Shown piece after piece: positions 6,785 to 12,317 of a DNA stretch of 12,317 nucleotides (position 1 is the first letter of the stretch; each line of letters begins with the position of its first letter). The position numbers and the translations under genes are program-made. The notes below the pieces were generated by a model. The model made no database searches and was not told where the DNA came from. It worked only from the letters and a program-made list of their open reading frames with translations. This DNA comes from Actinomycetes bacterium (GTDB lineage Bacteria > Actinomycetota > Acidimicrobiia > Acidimicrobiales > Palsa-688): the NCBI GenBank assembly GCA_021808425.1, contig JAKBBS010000097.1, positions 1 through 12,317 on the forward strand. The letters run 5' to 3'.

Positions 6785-7686
6785 CCAGAGAGGTGGACTG
6801 GCTTCAGCGTCTCGCTTCGGCGGCGATGGACCTGCCCATGGACACGGGTCCGCGCCCGTACTGGTCGCAGCGTCGTAGCCGATCGCAGGCTCCGGCAAGC
6901 ACCGATCTTCCGGCCACCGTACGACGTGTCCGAGTGGAAGTTGATCGGCTAACCCGCGACCACTGGTTCGCGCAGACGCTCGGATTCGACTGCGTAGATG
7001 GGGCGGGTCAGGTGGACACGACGCTGGAGGAAGAGCTCGACCGACGCCTGGGAAAGCCGCAGTTAATCAGTGTCGACGAAGACCTCTGGACTGAAGATGA
7101 CCTGTGCGACTTTGTCGAGGTGCTGCACGACCTTGCTTCCCGGCCTACGAGGGCTTGGTACCACAGCTATGCAGACTGCGGCGTGCACCCCAGCGCGTTC
7201 GACCGAGCATCTGGACAAGGGCTCTACAGATGGAGAATCAACCAGCTACTGGACCAGTCGTCGCTCGGCCTGCGCCTAGCCGACACGGGAGACGATGCGG
7301 GACGAATGGTTCGCACGCTGCCACCGATGGTGGAAGAACTCGTTGATGAGATGGGCGATGTCACGGCCACGAATGACCCCCACGTGCCACACGCGATTGC
7401 TCTGTACCGAGTCCGCGGAGCGACGCGAGAGGACAAGAAGGCGGCAGTCGTCGAACTCGGCCTCTTCCTCGAGCAACACCGAGAGGTCCTGACCAACAGC
7501 GTGACGAAGGCGACCGCTGATCCTTTCTTCGAGTTGCTCAATAAGTTCGCCCTCCGCCACCGAAACGCCAACCAGGTCGATGGCTACCCGGACGAAGTGC
7601 TCGACTGGGCGTTCCACTGGGCACTCGCCACTGTCCGCCTGGTTCAGGTGCTCATCTCCGCGGCCACCTCAGACACCACCGCGTAG
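6781..7686 (+). CDS. conserved-looking protein of unknown function (301 aa), fourth gene of the restriction operon
   Basis: TTG at 6781 is chosen because GGGGAG lies about six bases upstream and the start overlaps the previous stop as TTGA. A TTG at 6763 would add six residues. The middle (VEVLHDLASRPTRAWYHSYADCG through LYRWRINQLLD) and the end (FFELLNKFALRHRNANQ, then DWAFHWALATVRLVQVL) resemble a widespread actinobacterial hypothetical family as I remember it. The C-terminal third is helical, and FALRHRNAN is its most conserved-looking motif. It superficially recalls HEPN-type RNases, but the canonical R-x4-6-H spacing is not met. No membrane segment. Position suggests an accessory or abortive-infection component of the methyltransferase/DUF262 system; an independent defence gene is also possible. 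Confidence 0.65.
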   Translation: MTREVDWLQRLASAAMDLPMDTGPRPYWSQRRSRSQAPASTDLPATVRRVRVEVDRLTRDHWFAQTLGFDCVDGAGQVDTTLEEELDRRLGKPQLISVDEDLWTEDDLCDFVEVLHDLASRPTRAWYHSYADCGVHPSAFDRASGQGLYRWRINQLLDQSSLGLRLADTGDDAGRMVRTLPPMVEELVDEMGDVTATNDPHVPHAIALYRVRGATREDKKAAVVELGLFLEQHREVLTNSVTKATADPFFELLNKFALRHRNANQVDGYPDEVLDWAFHWALATVRLVQVLISAATSDTTA

Positions 7687-7767
7687 TCGCAGGAACGCAA
7701 CCGCGGGTCTGGGTACTAATACGGAGACGGGCTGTCGGCAGTGCGCCGAGTCTCGAACCGCAGACCG

Positions 7768-7784
7768 CCGGAAGCACTTTCCGG
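7768..7784. terminator. hairpin after the restriction operon
   Basis: CCGGAA (7768-7773) pairs with TTCCGG (7779-7784) around a five-base loop, about 80 bases after the last stop of the rightward operon. There is no T-run, so this is a possible factor-independent terminator of the weak GC-rich type. It would serve either strand. Confidence 0.35.
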
Positions 7785-7804
7785 GACCAGCCCTTAGAAG
7801 ACAC

Positions 7805-7939
7805 CTGTTGGGGGTATCCATCTCGAAGGAGTAGTTCTGGTCAGAGGGGTCACGACGGCGAGTATTCGAGACGCTCGTTCGGCCAGGCGACCAGGTACTT
7901 CGCAGTGCGGTCACTCCGCTGAAATGGATACCCCAACAG
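7805..7939. repeat. imperfect inverted repeat bounding about 135 bases
   Basis: Left arm CTGTTGGGGGTATCCAT (7805-7821) and right arm ATGGATACCCCAACAG (7924-7939) are reverse complements except for one extra G in the left arm. The enclosed ~100 bases contain an AAGGAG but no credible gene. The symmetry and size fit a miniature inverted-repeat element, an invertible segment or two protein-binding sites. Which of these cannot be settled from one copy. Confidence 0.5.
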
Positions 7940-8027
7940 AGCAGCATGATCCGATGAACGGCAATCCCGTAGGCCGTCCCAGGTTCAATCCTCTAGTGGC
8001 AGCGCGCAGCAGAGCCAGCGCTTCGGA

Positions 8028-8543
8028 TCAGGGACGGACTCTCACCAACGTCCGACGGGCGAGGTCGATCTGTTCGGGCGTTGGCTCGTCAAAGGCCGCC
8101 CGGGTGGTTGGGTCGGCCTTCCAGGTTGCCACCATCGCCCGGTAGTCGGGCTCGGAGCCGTGGCTGTTGAGGCGGTCGCCCGCGTACTCGATCGAACTGT
8201 AGCGATGAGCGGGCTCAACTAGGAAGACTGCAAAGCCGTACGCCCCCTCTGGCCCAACCCTGGCGTTGCCGTCGAACCCGGGGAAGAGAGCCTCTCGAGG
8301 TACCGAGCCATCAGCCTCGCGAAGCACATGTTGGCACCAGGCGTACATCTCGAGGGTGTCGTATACGTAGTCCTTCACTTCCTTGGGAAGTTCATCAGCG
8401 ATGTAGTCCATCATCGGGTAGAAGCCGCTGTAGCCGCTCGTAAGAGCCTCGATGCCCTCCCGGAAGTCGTTGTCGGGGTTGAGCTCCTGGCGCAGTTCCA
8501 GCAACTGGATAAGCAGTAGGCGCTCGGACTTGCTGAGCGACAT
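8028..8543 (-). CDS. YfbU family protein (171 aa)
   Basis: Strong family resemblance to E. coli YfbU: N-terminal SKSERLLLIQLLELRQELNPD, the middle EVKDYVYDTLEMYAW, the FPGFDGNARVG segment, then YRAMVATWKADP and a helical end. The YfbU fold is a small all-helical soluble protein with no established biochemical role. ATG at 8543 has GGAGG seven bases upstream, which fixes the start. The frame is open another 68 codons upstream, but those residues do not look like the family. It is the last gene of a leftward set, 136 bases after the 194-residue protein. Family members occur in accessory regions, and overproduction of the E. coli protein has been reported as harmful. A toxin or effector role here is inference from context only. 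Confidence 0.88.
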   Translation of the reverse strand: MSLSKSERLLLIQLLELRQELNPDNDFREGIEALTSGYSGFYPMMDYIADELPKEVKDYVYDTLEMYAWCQHVLREADGSVPREALFPGFDGNARVGPEGAYGFAVFLVEPAHRYSSIEYAGDRLNSHGSEPDYRAMVATWKADPTTRAAFDEPTPEQIDLARRTLVRVRP

Positions 8544-8679
8544 CGCACGCCTCCGTCTCGATACGGGTGTCCACGCCCTGTGGCTCCCACACTTGAAGGT
8601 ACCGCTACCGGGCCCCGTTGCTCGGATCCCCTTCGGAGTCCTCTTGCCGTTCATCACTCGGACGCCAACCATGTAGCAC
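8544..8679 (-). other. 136-base spacer upstream of YfbU, open in the YfbU frame
   Basis: No independent gene. In the YfbU frame there are ATG codons at 8672 and 8654; the second gives MNGKRTPKGIRATGPGSGTF followed by KCGSH. Either would extend YfbU at its N-terminus, but neither has a ribosome site, whereas 8543 does. It may be a leader, a minor longer isoform, or a remnant of a small zinc-ribbon-like protein. Confidence 0.3.
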
Positions 8680-9264
8680 CTACGACGCCGATTGCTCCCG
8701 CTGAAACCACTCGAGGGTCGTAGGGTCGAGCTGTCGTTCGAACGCATGCCAGAGCTTCACCACCGCATCGTGCGCGGCCTGCCACGACCTCTGCACCTCA
8801 GACCACGATGCCGCATCGGCTCGCGCCGTCGTGATGTGGTTCAAGCGCTTGTTGAGACCCTCCCAGGCCGACGTGAGGACGCTCTCGTACTGGCCGACAC
8901 CCCACTCGCTCAGGTAGTCGGTGGCCACGACGTCGTCCTCCCATTGCCCCGGCGACCTGAAGAACTCGATGAGGTTGCGCAGGTGGAGCAGGTAGCACTC
9001 GATCAGCGCATTGCGCTCCGGCGATGGGCCCGGGCCCACTAGCCCCTCCACCTTCTCGTTGAGCTGCTGCGCCGCCCAGTTCCACATGCGCCACTCGTAG
9101 AGCACGTGGCCCGCCAGTTCTTCGAGCGCCCTCGGCCCGTGGGGTCCGTGAGTCGCCCCGGGCACCCTCTTCTTGCGCCGGGCCGTGGACGATCCGGTCT
9201 CAGCCACCTCGTACCCCGCGCGGTCCTCGGGTCCGACGTCAGAGGAGCCCCGCCGATTCGGCAT
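8680..9264 (-). CDS. helical protein of unknown function (194 aa)
   Basis: Not assigned to a named family. Residues 1-45 are a basic, low-complexity leader (TARRKKRVPG). The body is helical, with the motif IECYLLHLRNLIEFFRSPG, then DDVVATDYLSEWG, then LNHITTARAD and VVKLWHAFERQL. I have an impression of a recurring bacterial hypothetical family with 'xxLLHxRxLIxFF ... DDVxAxDY' that is HEPN-like in helical content, but no Rx4-6H motif is evident. ATG at 9264 gives TGATG coupling with the upstream stop. A GTG at 9267 is the alternative. It follows the membrane-anchored protein directly and precedes YfbU, so the three probably act together. Confidence 0.6.
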   Translation of the reverse strand: MPNRRGSSDVGPEDRAGYEVAETGSSTARRKKRVPGATHGPHGPRALEELAGHVLYEWRMWNWAAQQLNEKVEGLVGPGPSPERNALIECYLLHLRNLIEFFRSPGQWEDDVVATDYLSEWGVGQYESVLTSAWEGLNKRLNHITTARADAASWSEVQRSWQAAHDAVVKLWHAFERQLDPTTLEWFQREQSAS

Positions 9265-9752
9265 CACTCGCCCTGCAGCCCCGGCAGCGCGCCCGCCTCC
9301 CGGAGCGCCGCCTTGATCTCCTCGATCGCTCCCTCGAGGTACGTCGACGACCAGAGGTGCGTGGTGGTCAAGACCGCGACGCTGCTCTGGGCCCCGAACC
9401 GTTCAGGGAAGAGCACCAAGCGGCCCTCCAGTAGCCGCATCAAGGCCGTCCGCGCCAAGGTCTCGGGGGCTCCGTAGCCCGGCACCCACATGGTGTCGTG
9501 GGCCGAGACCTGGTCGTTGAAGAGCTCGCGCATCTGCAGAACCACGTCCATCAGGCCCTCGAGACGACGAAGGAGCGCGTCACCCTCTGCGATCCGCGCC
9601 GCCCTCTCTGACGCGACCGCGGACCGGACCGCGGCCGAGGCGGACTGCTCTGAGGACTTGGCGGACCTCTCGCCCTGGTCGAGCGTCCTGACGCCGATCA
9701 CGACGACGGCCACCAGGGCCGCCAGCGAGACGAGGAACGACGCCAGGTTCAT
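9264..9752 (-). CDS. membrane-anchored coiled-coil protein of unknown function (162 aa)
   Basis: A clear transmembrane helix (SFLVSLAALVAVVVIGV, about residues 5-21) is followed by a polar alanine/serine/glutamate-rich helix (about 25-65, likely coiled coil). A soluble C-terminal domain with a hydrophobic core (LVLFPERFG, LEGAIEEIKAAL) follows. It should be anchored in the cytoplasmic membrane with its body inside the cell. The ATG at 9752 lacks a strong ribosome site and overlaps the stop of a very short upstream frame as ATGA. It is the first sizeable gene of the leftward three-gene set with the 194-residue protein and YfbU. Could be a membrane tether or sensor for an effector downstream. 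Confidence 0.6.
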   Translation of the reverse strand: MNLASFLVSLAALVAVVVIGVRTLDQGERSAKSSEQSASAAVRSAVASERAARIAEGDALLRRLEGLMDVVLQMRELFNDQVSAHDTMWVPGYGAPETLARTALMRLLEGRLVLFPERFGAQSSVAVLTTTHLWSSTYLEGAIEEIKAALREAGALPGLQGE

Positions 9753-9856
9753 GACGCCCAGTAGAGCACCCGAGTGTCACAGTTCGGAGTCCGTGGCCGT
9801 CCTTGACGACCACGTGGACTCTCCTCCAGGCGCGCCAGAGCGGCCACGCGATTCAC
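9749..9856 (-). CDS. possible 35-codon ORF coupled to the membrane protein
   Basis: A GTG at 9856 (or at 9868) opens a frame reading MNRVAALARLEESPRGRQGR and ending DTRVLYWAS. Its TGA overlaps the membrane-protein ATG as ATGA, the usual sign of coupling. GGGGTGA lies eight bases before the 9856 start. Upstream of an in-frame stop (9923-9925) the same reading frame continues with SAVGQEVQSAWAGRRLESPK and then PINPVEDPVT. This looks more like the tail of a real protein than chance, so the region may be a decayed gene. Confidence 0.25.
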   Translation of the reverse strand: MNRVAALARLEESPRGRQGRPRTPNCDTRVLYWAS

Positions 9857-10136
9857 TAACGCGGTCACCCCGCCGACCGCTGGAGCGCCGCGACGGCCGT
9901 GGTCTGGGACCTCGAGCTCGCCTCAGGTGACGGGATCTTCGACGGGATTGATGGGCTTCGGCGACTCTAGGCGACGCCCCGCCCAAGCGCTCTGTACCTC
10001 CTGCCCCACCGCTGAGAAAGATTCTCACCTAAACCCAAAATCGCCAATAAAATGAGAACTGCCAGTCATAGGTGCTGTGATTACAGGGAATGTGTGCCTC
10101 TCATCGTTACTCGCGCACGGTAGTATAATGAGAACT
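9857..10136. other. intergenic/regulatory region between the leftward set and the abiE-like operon
   Basis: The GC-rich left half may contain remnants of a leftward gene (see the short ORF at 9749). The right half, from about 10020, is conspicuously AT-rich and holds TGAGAA repeats and a TATAAT -10. No intact gene is seen. A leftward promoter for the membrane-protein set is probably here, but I cannot pick one. Confidence 0.45.
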
Positions 10137-10143
10137 ATGAGAA
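10013..10143. promoter_or_regulatory. repeated TGAGAA hexamers, likely operator of the abiE-like pair
   Basis: TGAGAA occurs at 10013-10018 with its inverse TTCTCA at 10022-10027 (a perfect 6-3-6 palindrome). It recurs at 10053-10058, 10129-10134 and 10138-10143; the last two flank the start codon. ATGAGAACY is repeated in tandem at 10128-10136 and 10137-10145, and again at 10052-10060. Characterised AbiEi antitoxins repress their own operon by binding repeats upstream, so these are the natural candidate sites. Confidence 0.55.
10124..10129 (+). promoter_or_regulatory. -10 box TATAAT of a leaderless promoter
   Basis: An exact TATAAT ends seven bases before the ATG at 10137, placing the expected transcript start at or next to that ATG. 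No good -35 is visible at 17 bases upstream (TCATCG). One TGAGAA hexamer overlaps the 3' end of the box by one base, so a protein bound there would block the promoter. Confidence 0.6.
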
Positions 10144-11105
10144 CCACAGTGGCGCTCGCCGACAACATCGAGGATCCGTGGCGCACGGGTATCGAGAACG
10201 TCCCGACGGTCAGCCTCCTGCTCCGAGCGCCGGCCTCGGCCCTGCTCGGCGCGGGCGTCGTACAGTCCCTCGAAGTCCGACGCATCACGGGGCGCGAGGC
10301 CCAGCACCTCGACGAGTTGGCTGATCCGACGGCGAGTGCGCTGCTGCTCGTCGTGGAGGCCGTCCTCGACGACGCGAGCGCCATGGGGCTCCAGGACCGC
10401 GGCATTGCCTACGCCGACGCGGCCGGACGGGCCTGGGTGCCTGGTGCTCCACGCTCGGCGCCCGCTCAGCCGAAGCGGCGGCGAATGCGCACTTCCTCGA
10501 TACGCGCCGCCCAGCTGATCGCCGATCACCCGGACACGAGGTGGACGGAGACCCTGCTGGCCAAGCAGGCCCAGGTCTCCAGTGGGACGGCGCACAACCT
10601 CGTGCGTGACCTTCTGTCGCTCAATCTCGTCCAGCGCGCCGGAGAGGGCAAAGCGGGGGTGTGCTCACGCGACACGCGGGGGCTGCGGCGCTGGCTCGTC
10701 GCTCAGGCACGCCGCGAGCAGCCACTCATGGTGTCGTGCTACATCCCGGGCGTCGAGGACCTGGCTGTCGAGATTGACGGCGTCCCGCTCATCCGCAGCG
10801 GGGCCGAGGGCGCCCGACTACTGGGGGTGCCGGTGGTGTCCTCGATCCAGCGCGTGCTGATCCGGGTCCCGATCTCCTCGGGCCTGGAGGACCTTCCGGC
10901 CCGTCTCGGGGGGCTACGAACCGCGGCGGGTGCCAACGTCGTCCTCGTGGAGGACCGGGACCGCTTCGCCGCGAACGACGCACGCCTGGTGCACGGCGTG
11001 TGGGTCGCCCCGCCGAGTCGCATCGCGATCGATCTCACCTTGGAGCCGCGCGGCGACGCGGCGAGCTCGGTCTTCCTCGACCTGTGGGGCGAGGGAGTCC
11101 TATGA
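10137..11105 (+). CDS. AbiEi-like antitoxin/transcriptional regulator (322 aa)
   Basis: First gene of a type IV (AbiE-like) toxin-antitoxin pair. A winged HTH is visible at about residues 120-175 (IRAAQLIADHP, LLAKQAQVSSGTAHNLVRDL, LNLVQRAG), preceded by a basic linker (PKRRRMR). The N-terminal 100 residues form a separate alpha/beta region. The C-terminal part (SCYIPGVEDLAVEIDGVPLI onward) resembles the C-terminal domain that neutralises the toxin in the family. The start is set at ATG 10137 because TATAAT lies seven bases before it (leaderless). In-frame ATGs at 10128 and 10077 are less likely. It ends in an ATGA overlap with the nucleotidyltransferase gene, the classical abiEi-abiEii arrangement. 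It is larger than the best-known streptococcal antitoxin. Confidence 0.75.
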   Translation: MRTTVALADNIEDPWRTGIENVPTVSLLLRAPASALLGAGVVQSLEVRRITGREAQHLDELADPTASALLLVVEAVLDDASAMGLQDRGIAYADAAGRAWVPGAPRSAPAQPKRRRMRTSSIRAAQLIADHPDTRWTETLLAKQAQVSSGTAHNLVRDLLSLNLVQRAGEGKAGVCSRDTRGLRRWLVAQARREQPLMVSCYIPGVEDLAVEIDGVPLIRSGAEGARLLGVPVVSSIQRVLIRVPISSGLEDLPARLGGLRTAAGANVVLVEDRDRFAANDARLVHGVWVAPPSRIAIDLTLEPRGDAASSVFLDLWGEGVL

Positions 11106-12013
11106 CGCGCGACGAGCGTCACCCGGTCGATCCCATGGTGGAGGAGGCTGCCAGTCTCCTGTATCTGCTCGGGGGCATGGGTGCGAAGCACCTCGTACTC
11201 ATCGGGGGCCTGGTGCCACCCCTTCTCGTGAAGGAGCCCCGAGAGGCCCACGTCGGCACGTCGGATCTCGACATCTGCCTGTCGGTGGCGATCTCCCAAG
11301 GGGCGACCGCGGAGTACTACGAGTCCATCGAGGAGCTCATAGCTCCGTACTTCGAGCCGACAGTCGGAACCAGTTTCCGGTGGCGCAAGATGGCCGGAGC
11401 ACCGGGGCTGCCGATCCTGGTCGACTTCCTCGCGCCGCGCGGTGAGTCCGCACCACAGGCCGACGGTACCCACTCCCTGAGCGACGACACCGCGGCCCGC
11501 AACGCCGGGACCCGCCTGCGCCCGTTCGTACTGGAGACCCAGGACCTGCTCGAGCTCGATGCGGTGGAGCGCGAGGTCGACATCGAGTTGCTCTACAAGC
11601 CCACTCCGACCCGGGCCATCGTGCGCTTTCGCCACTCGGGTCCCCTAGGGCTCCTCGTGGCGAAGGCCTTCGCGCTCAACGGACGCGATGACGACAAGGA
11701 CGGGTACGACGTCGCCTGGTTCTGCCTCAACCTCGACCGTGGCCCGGAGGAGGCCGCGCGCCAGATCGCGGAGCGCCCGGCGTTCAACCACCCGCTGGTG
11801 CCCGAAGCACTGGCGCTTTTGAAGCGAGCATTCCAGGGACCCGAGTACCAGGGACCGACCGGGTACGCCAACGTACTCGCGCGCACTCACGGCGAGGATC
11901 CCGATCTGCACGTGCAAGAACGCTTCGACGCGTTCCAGGCGACTCAGCGAGTGATCGAAGGGCTCATCGAGCGCATCGACTGGAACAAGCAGGCGAATGG
12001 CGGGCGCTCCTAG
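11102..12013 (+). CDS. AbiEii-like nucleotidyltransferase toxin (303 aa)
   Basis: Predicted nucleotidyltransferase of the AbiEii/AbiGii type; toxins of this group are reported to add nucleotides to RNA (for example tRNA ends), stopping growth during infection. Visible motifs are GG at 35-36 (LVLIGGLVPP), the metal-binding pair D55/D57 in GTSDLDICL, a third acidic residue D108 in LVDFLAP, and K188 with a following acidic cluster (AKAFALNGRDDDKDGYD). These match motifs I-IV of the family, though the spacing between GG and DxD is on the long side. The ATG at 11102 overlaps the antitoxin stop as ATGA. All motifs are intact, so the toxin is probably active. No clear terminator follows. Confidence 0.82.
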   Translation: MTRDERHPVDPMVEEAASLLYLLGGMGAKHLVLIGGLVPPLLVKEPREAHVGTSDLDICLSVAISQGATAEYYESIEELIAPYFEPTVGTSFRWRKMAGAPGLPILVDFLAPRGESAPQADGTHSLSDDTAARNAGTRLRPFVLETQDLLELDAVEREVDIELLYKPTPTRAIVRFRHSGPLGLLVAKAFALNGRDDDKDGYDVAWFCLNLDRGPEEAARQIAERPAFNHPLVPEALALLKRAFQGPEYQGPTGYANVLARTHGEDPDLHVQERFDAFQATQRVIEGLIERIDWNKQANGGRS

Positions 12014-12100
12014 CGGGCTGCGGCCAGCGAGGCTGACTCACTGTTTGCCAACTGGCGTGACGGACTGGATTCTCCCAATCTCCTGATCACGGCCCCGGCT

Positions 12101-12129
12101 GTTAGAAGACGAGCGACTTCTTGTTAGAA
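12101..12129. repeat. GTTAGAA direct repeat with hairpin
   Basis: GTTAGAA occurs at 12101-12107 and 12123-12129, 22 bases apart, and AGAAG (12104-12108) can pair with CTTCT (12117-12121) between them. The 22-base spacing equals that of the CACGAAAGTCG copies at the left end, which may or may not be meaningful. Confidence 0.35.
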
Positions 12130-12172
12130 ACCCGCGCCGGGCCTCTCCAGAGCCCAAACGCCCCAAGGCCCC

Positions 12173-12187
12173 CGACTTTCGTGAACT
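12173..12187 (-). repeat. right-end inverted copy of AGTTCACGAAAGTCG
   Basis: CGACTTTCGTGAACT is the exact reverse complement of the 15 bases at 153-167. Together the two sites bracket every protein gene in the window, as terminal or subterminal inverted repeats would. No other full copy was seen between them. Confidence 0.55.
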
Positions 12188-12208
12188 CCTCACCAAGAGG
12201 CTGTATTG

Positions 12209-12274
12209 CAACACCTGAGCCTTGACATTGGGCTTTCAGGTGATGGTTGACACAACAACAGCTGATCCTTGACA
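12209..12274. repeat. iteron-like array of three TTGACA-ending units
   Basis: Unit 1 CAACACCTGAGCCTTGACA (12209-12227) and unit 3 CAACAGCTGATCCTTGACA (12256-12274) match at 17 of 19 positions. Unit 2 (12234-12252, ending CAGGTGATGGTTGACA) is a weaker copy, and TTGACC at 12286-12291 may be a fourth. Spacing is 25, 22 and 17 bases. Multiple subterminal repeats of this kind are typical of some insertion-sequence ends, where the transposase binds several times. On the complementary strand they read TGTCAAGG, typical of an IS terminus. Confidence 0.5.
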
Positions 12275-12317
12275 CTGGTTGCCTGTTGACCGACACACAG
12301 AACAAAGCGTCACCAGG

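Larger units (their letters stand above)
7687..8027. other. non-coding gap between convergent gene sets
   Basis: No convincing gene on either strand. It holds a terminator-like hairpin (7768-7784) and a separate imperfect inverted repeat (7805-7821 with 7924-7939). A small hairpin (GCGG/CCGC) lies just inside the right arm. A stretch near 7980-7990 (GGTTCAATCC) recalls a tRNA T arm but does not fold. Confidence 0.5.
12014..12317. other. right-end non-coding region
   Basis: No gene supported. In order it holds: a hairpin/direct-repeat feature (12101-12129), a GC-rich imperfect hairpin (about 12140-12156) that might end the abiE-like transcript, the inverted copy of the left-end repeat (12173-12187) and an array of TTGACA-ending units (12209-12274). 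Confidence 0.5.

Noticed and set aside
7975..8010. A tRNA T-arm-like stretch (GGTTCAATCC) downstream of YfbU
   Set aside because: The flanking bases do not pair into a T stem and no acceptor or anticodon arm could be found; probably chance.
7924..8145. A 73-codon plus-strand frame beginning in the inverted-repeat arm
   Set aside because: It overlaps the end of YfbU antisense, has no ribosome site, and its codons show no convincing coding pattern.
10739..11635. A 298-codon minus-strand frame opposite the abiE-like pair
   Set aside because: Antisense to two well-supported genes with catalytic motifs; no family resemblance.
12209..12317. A CRISPR array in the repeated right-edge sequence
   Set aside because: Repeats are imperfect, 19 bases, with spacers of only a few bases; this does not match CRISPR repeat-spacer geometry and no cas gene is present.

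Overview
This is a GC-rich (by eye roughly 65%), gene-dense stretch that looks actinobacterial. The signs are a CCA-encoding tRNA-Ile, GTG and TTG starts, 1-4 base gene overlaps, -10 boxes sitting 7 bases before ATG (leaderless transcripts), and a transposase of a type I recall from Actinomycetota. The genus cannot be named. No core metabolic gene is present apart from the tRNA. The content is recombination genes plus cargo dominated by predicted phage-defence and toxin-antitoxin genes, so I read the window as a defence-loaded integrated element or island next to a tRNA.

Layout, left to right. A tRNA-Ile(GAT) lies at 49-122 with CCA at 123-125. Immediately after it come two copies of a CACGAAAGTCG-type repeat (134-167). 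A 15-base copy in inverted orientation lies near the other end of the window (12173-12187). This is a candidate pair of element ends or recombinase sites. At 324-2890 two leftward, translationally coupled genes encode a DDE transposase-like protein and a tyrosine recombinase. They diverge from a small HTH protein (2964-3434). A perfect 10-base-arm palindrome lies between them and is a probable operator. A membrane-anchored protein of unknown function follows (3489-3977).

The first cargo block (4206-7686, rightward) is an apparent four-gene operon: an EcoRI-type adenine methyltransferase, a DUF262-HNH nuclease, a 78-residue protein and a 301-residue protein. The first two form a modification/restriction pair in which the nuclease partner is a DUF262 (GmrSD/SspE-like) enzyme rather than an EcoRI-type endonuclease. 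The last two are unnamed and tightly coupled, so they may be extra components.

A 341-base non-coding gap contains a terminator-like hairpin and a separate inverted repeat. It separates this block from a leftward set (9752-8028): an N-terminally anchored membrane protein, a 194-residue helical protein and a YfbU-family protein. This looks like a candidate uncharacterised defence cassette.

The last block (10137-12013, rightward) is an AbiE-type (type IV) toxin-antitoxin pair: AbiEi-like wHTH regulator and AbiEii-like nucleotidyltransferase, overlapping by ATGA. It is preceded by repeated TGAGAA hexamers and an exact TATAAT. The final 300 bases hold the inverted end repeat and then an iteron-like array of TTGACA-ending 19-base units, which may belong to a neighbouring mobile element.
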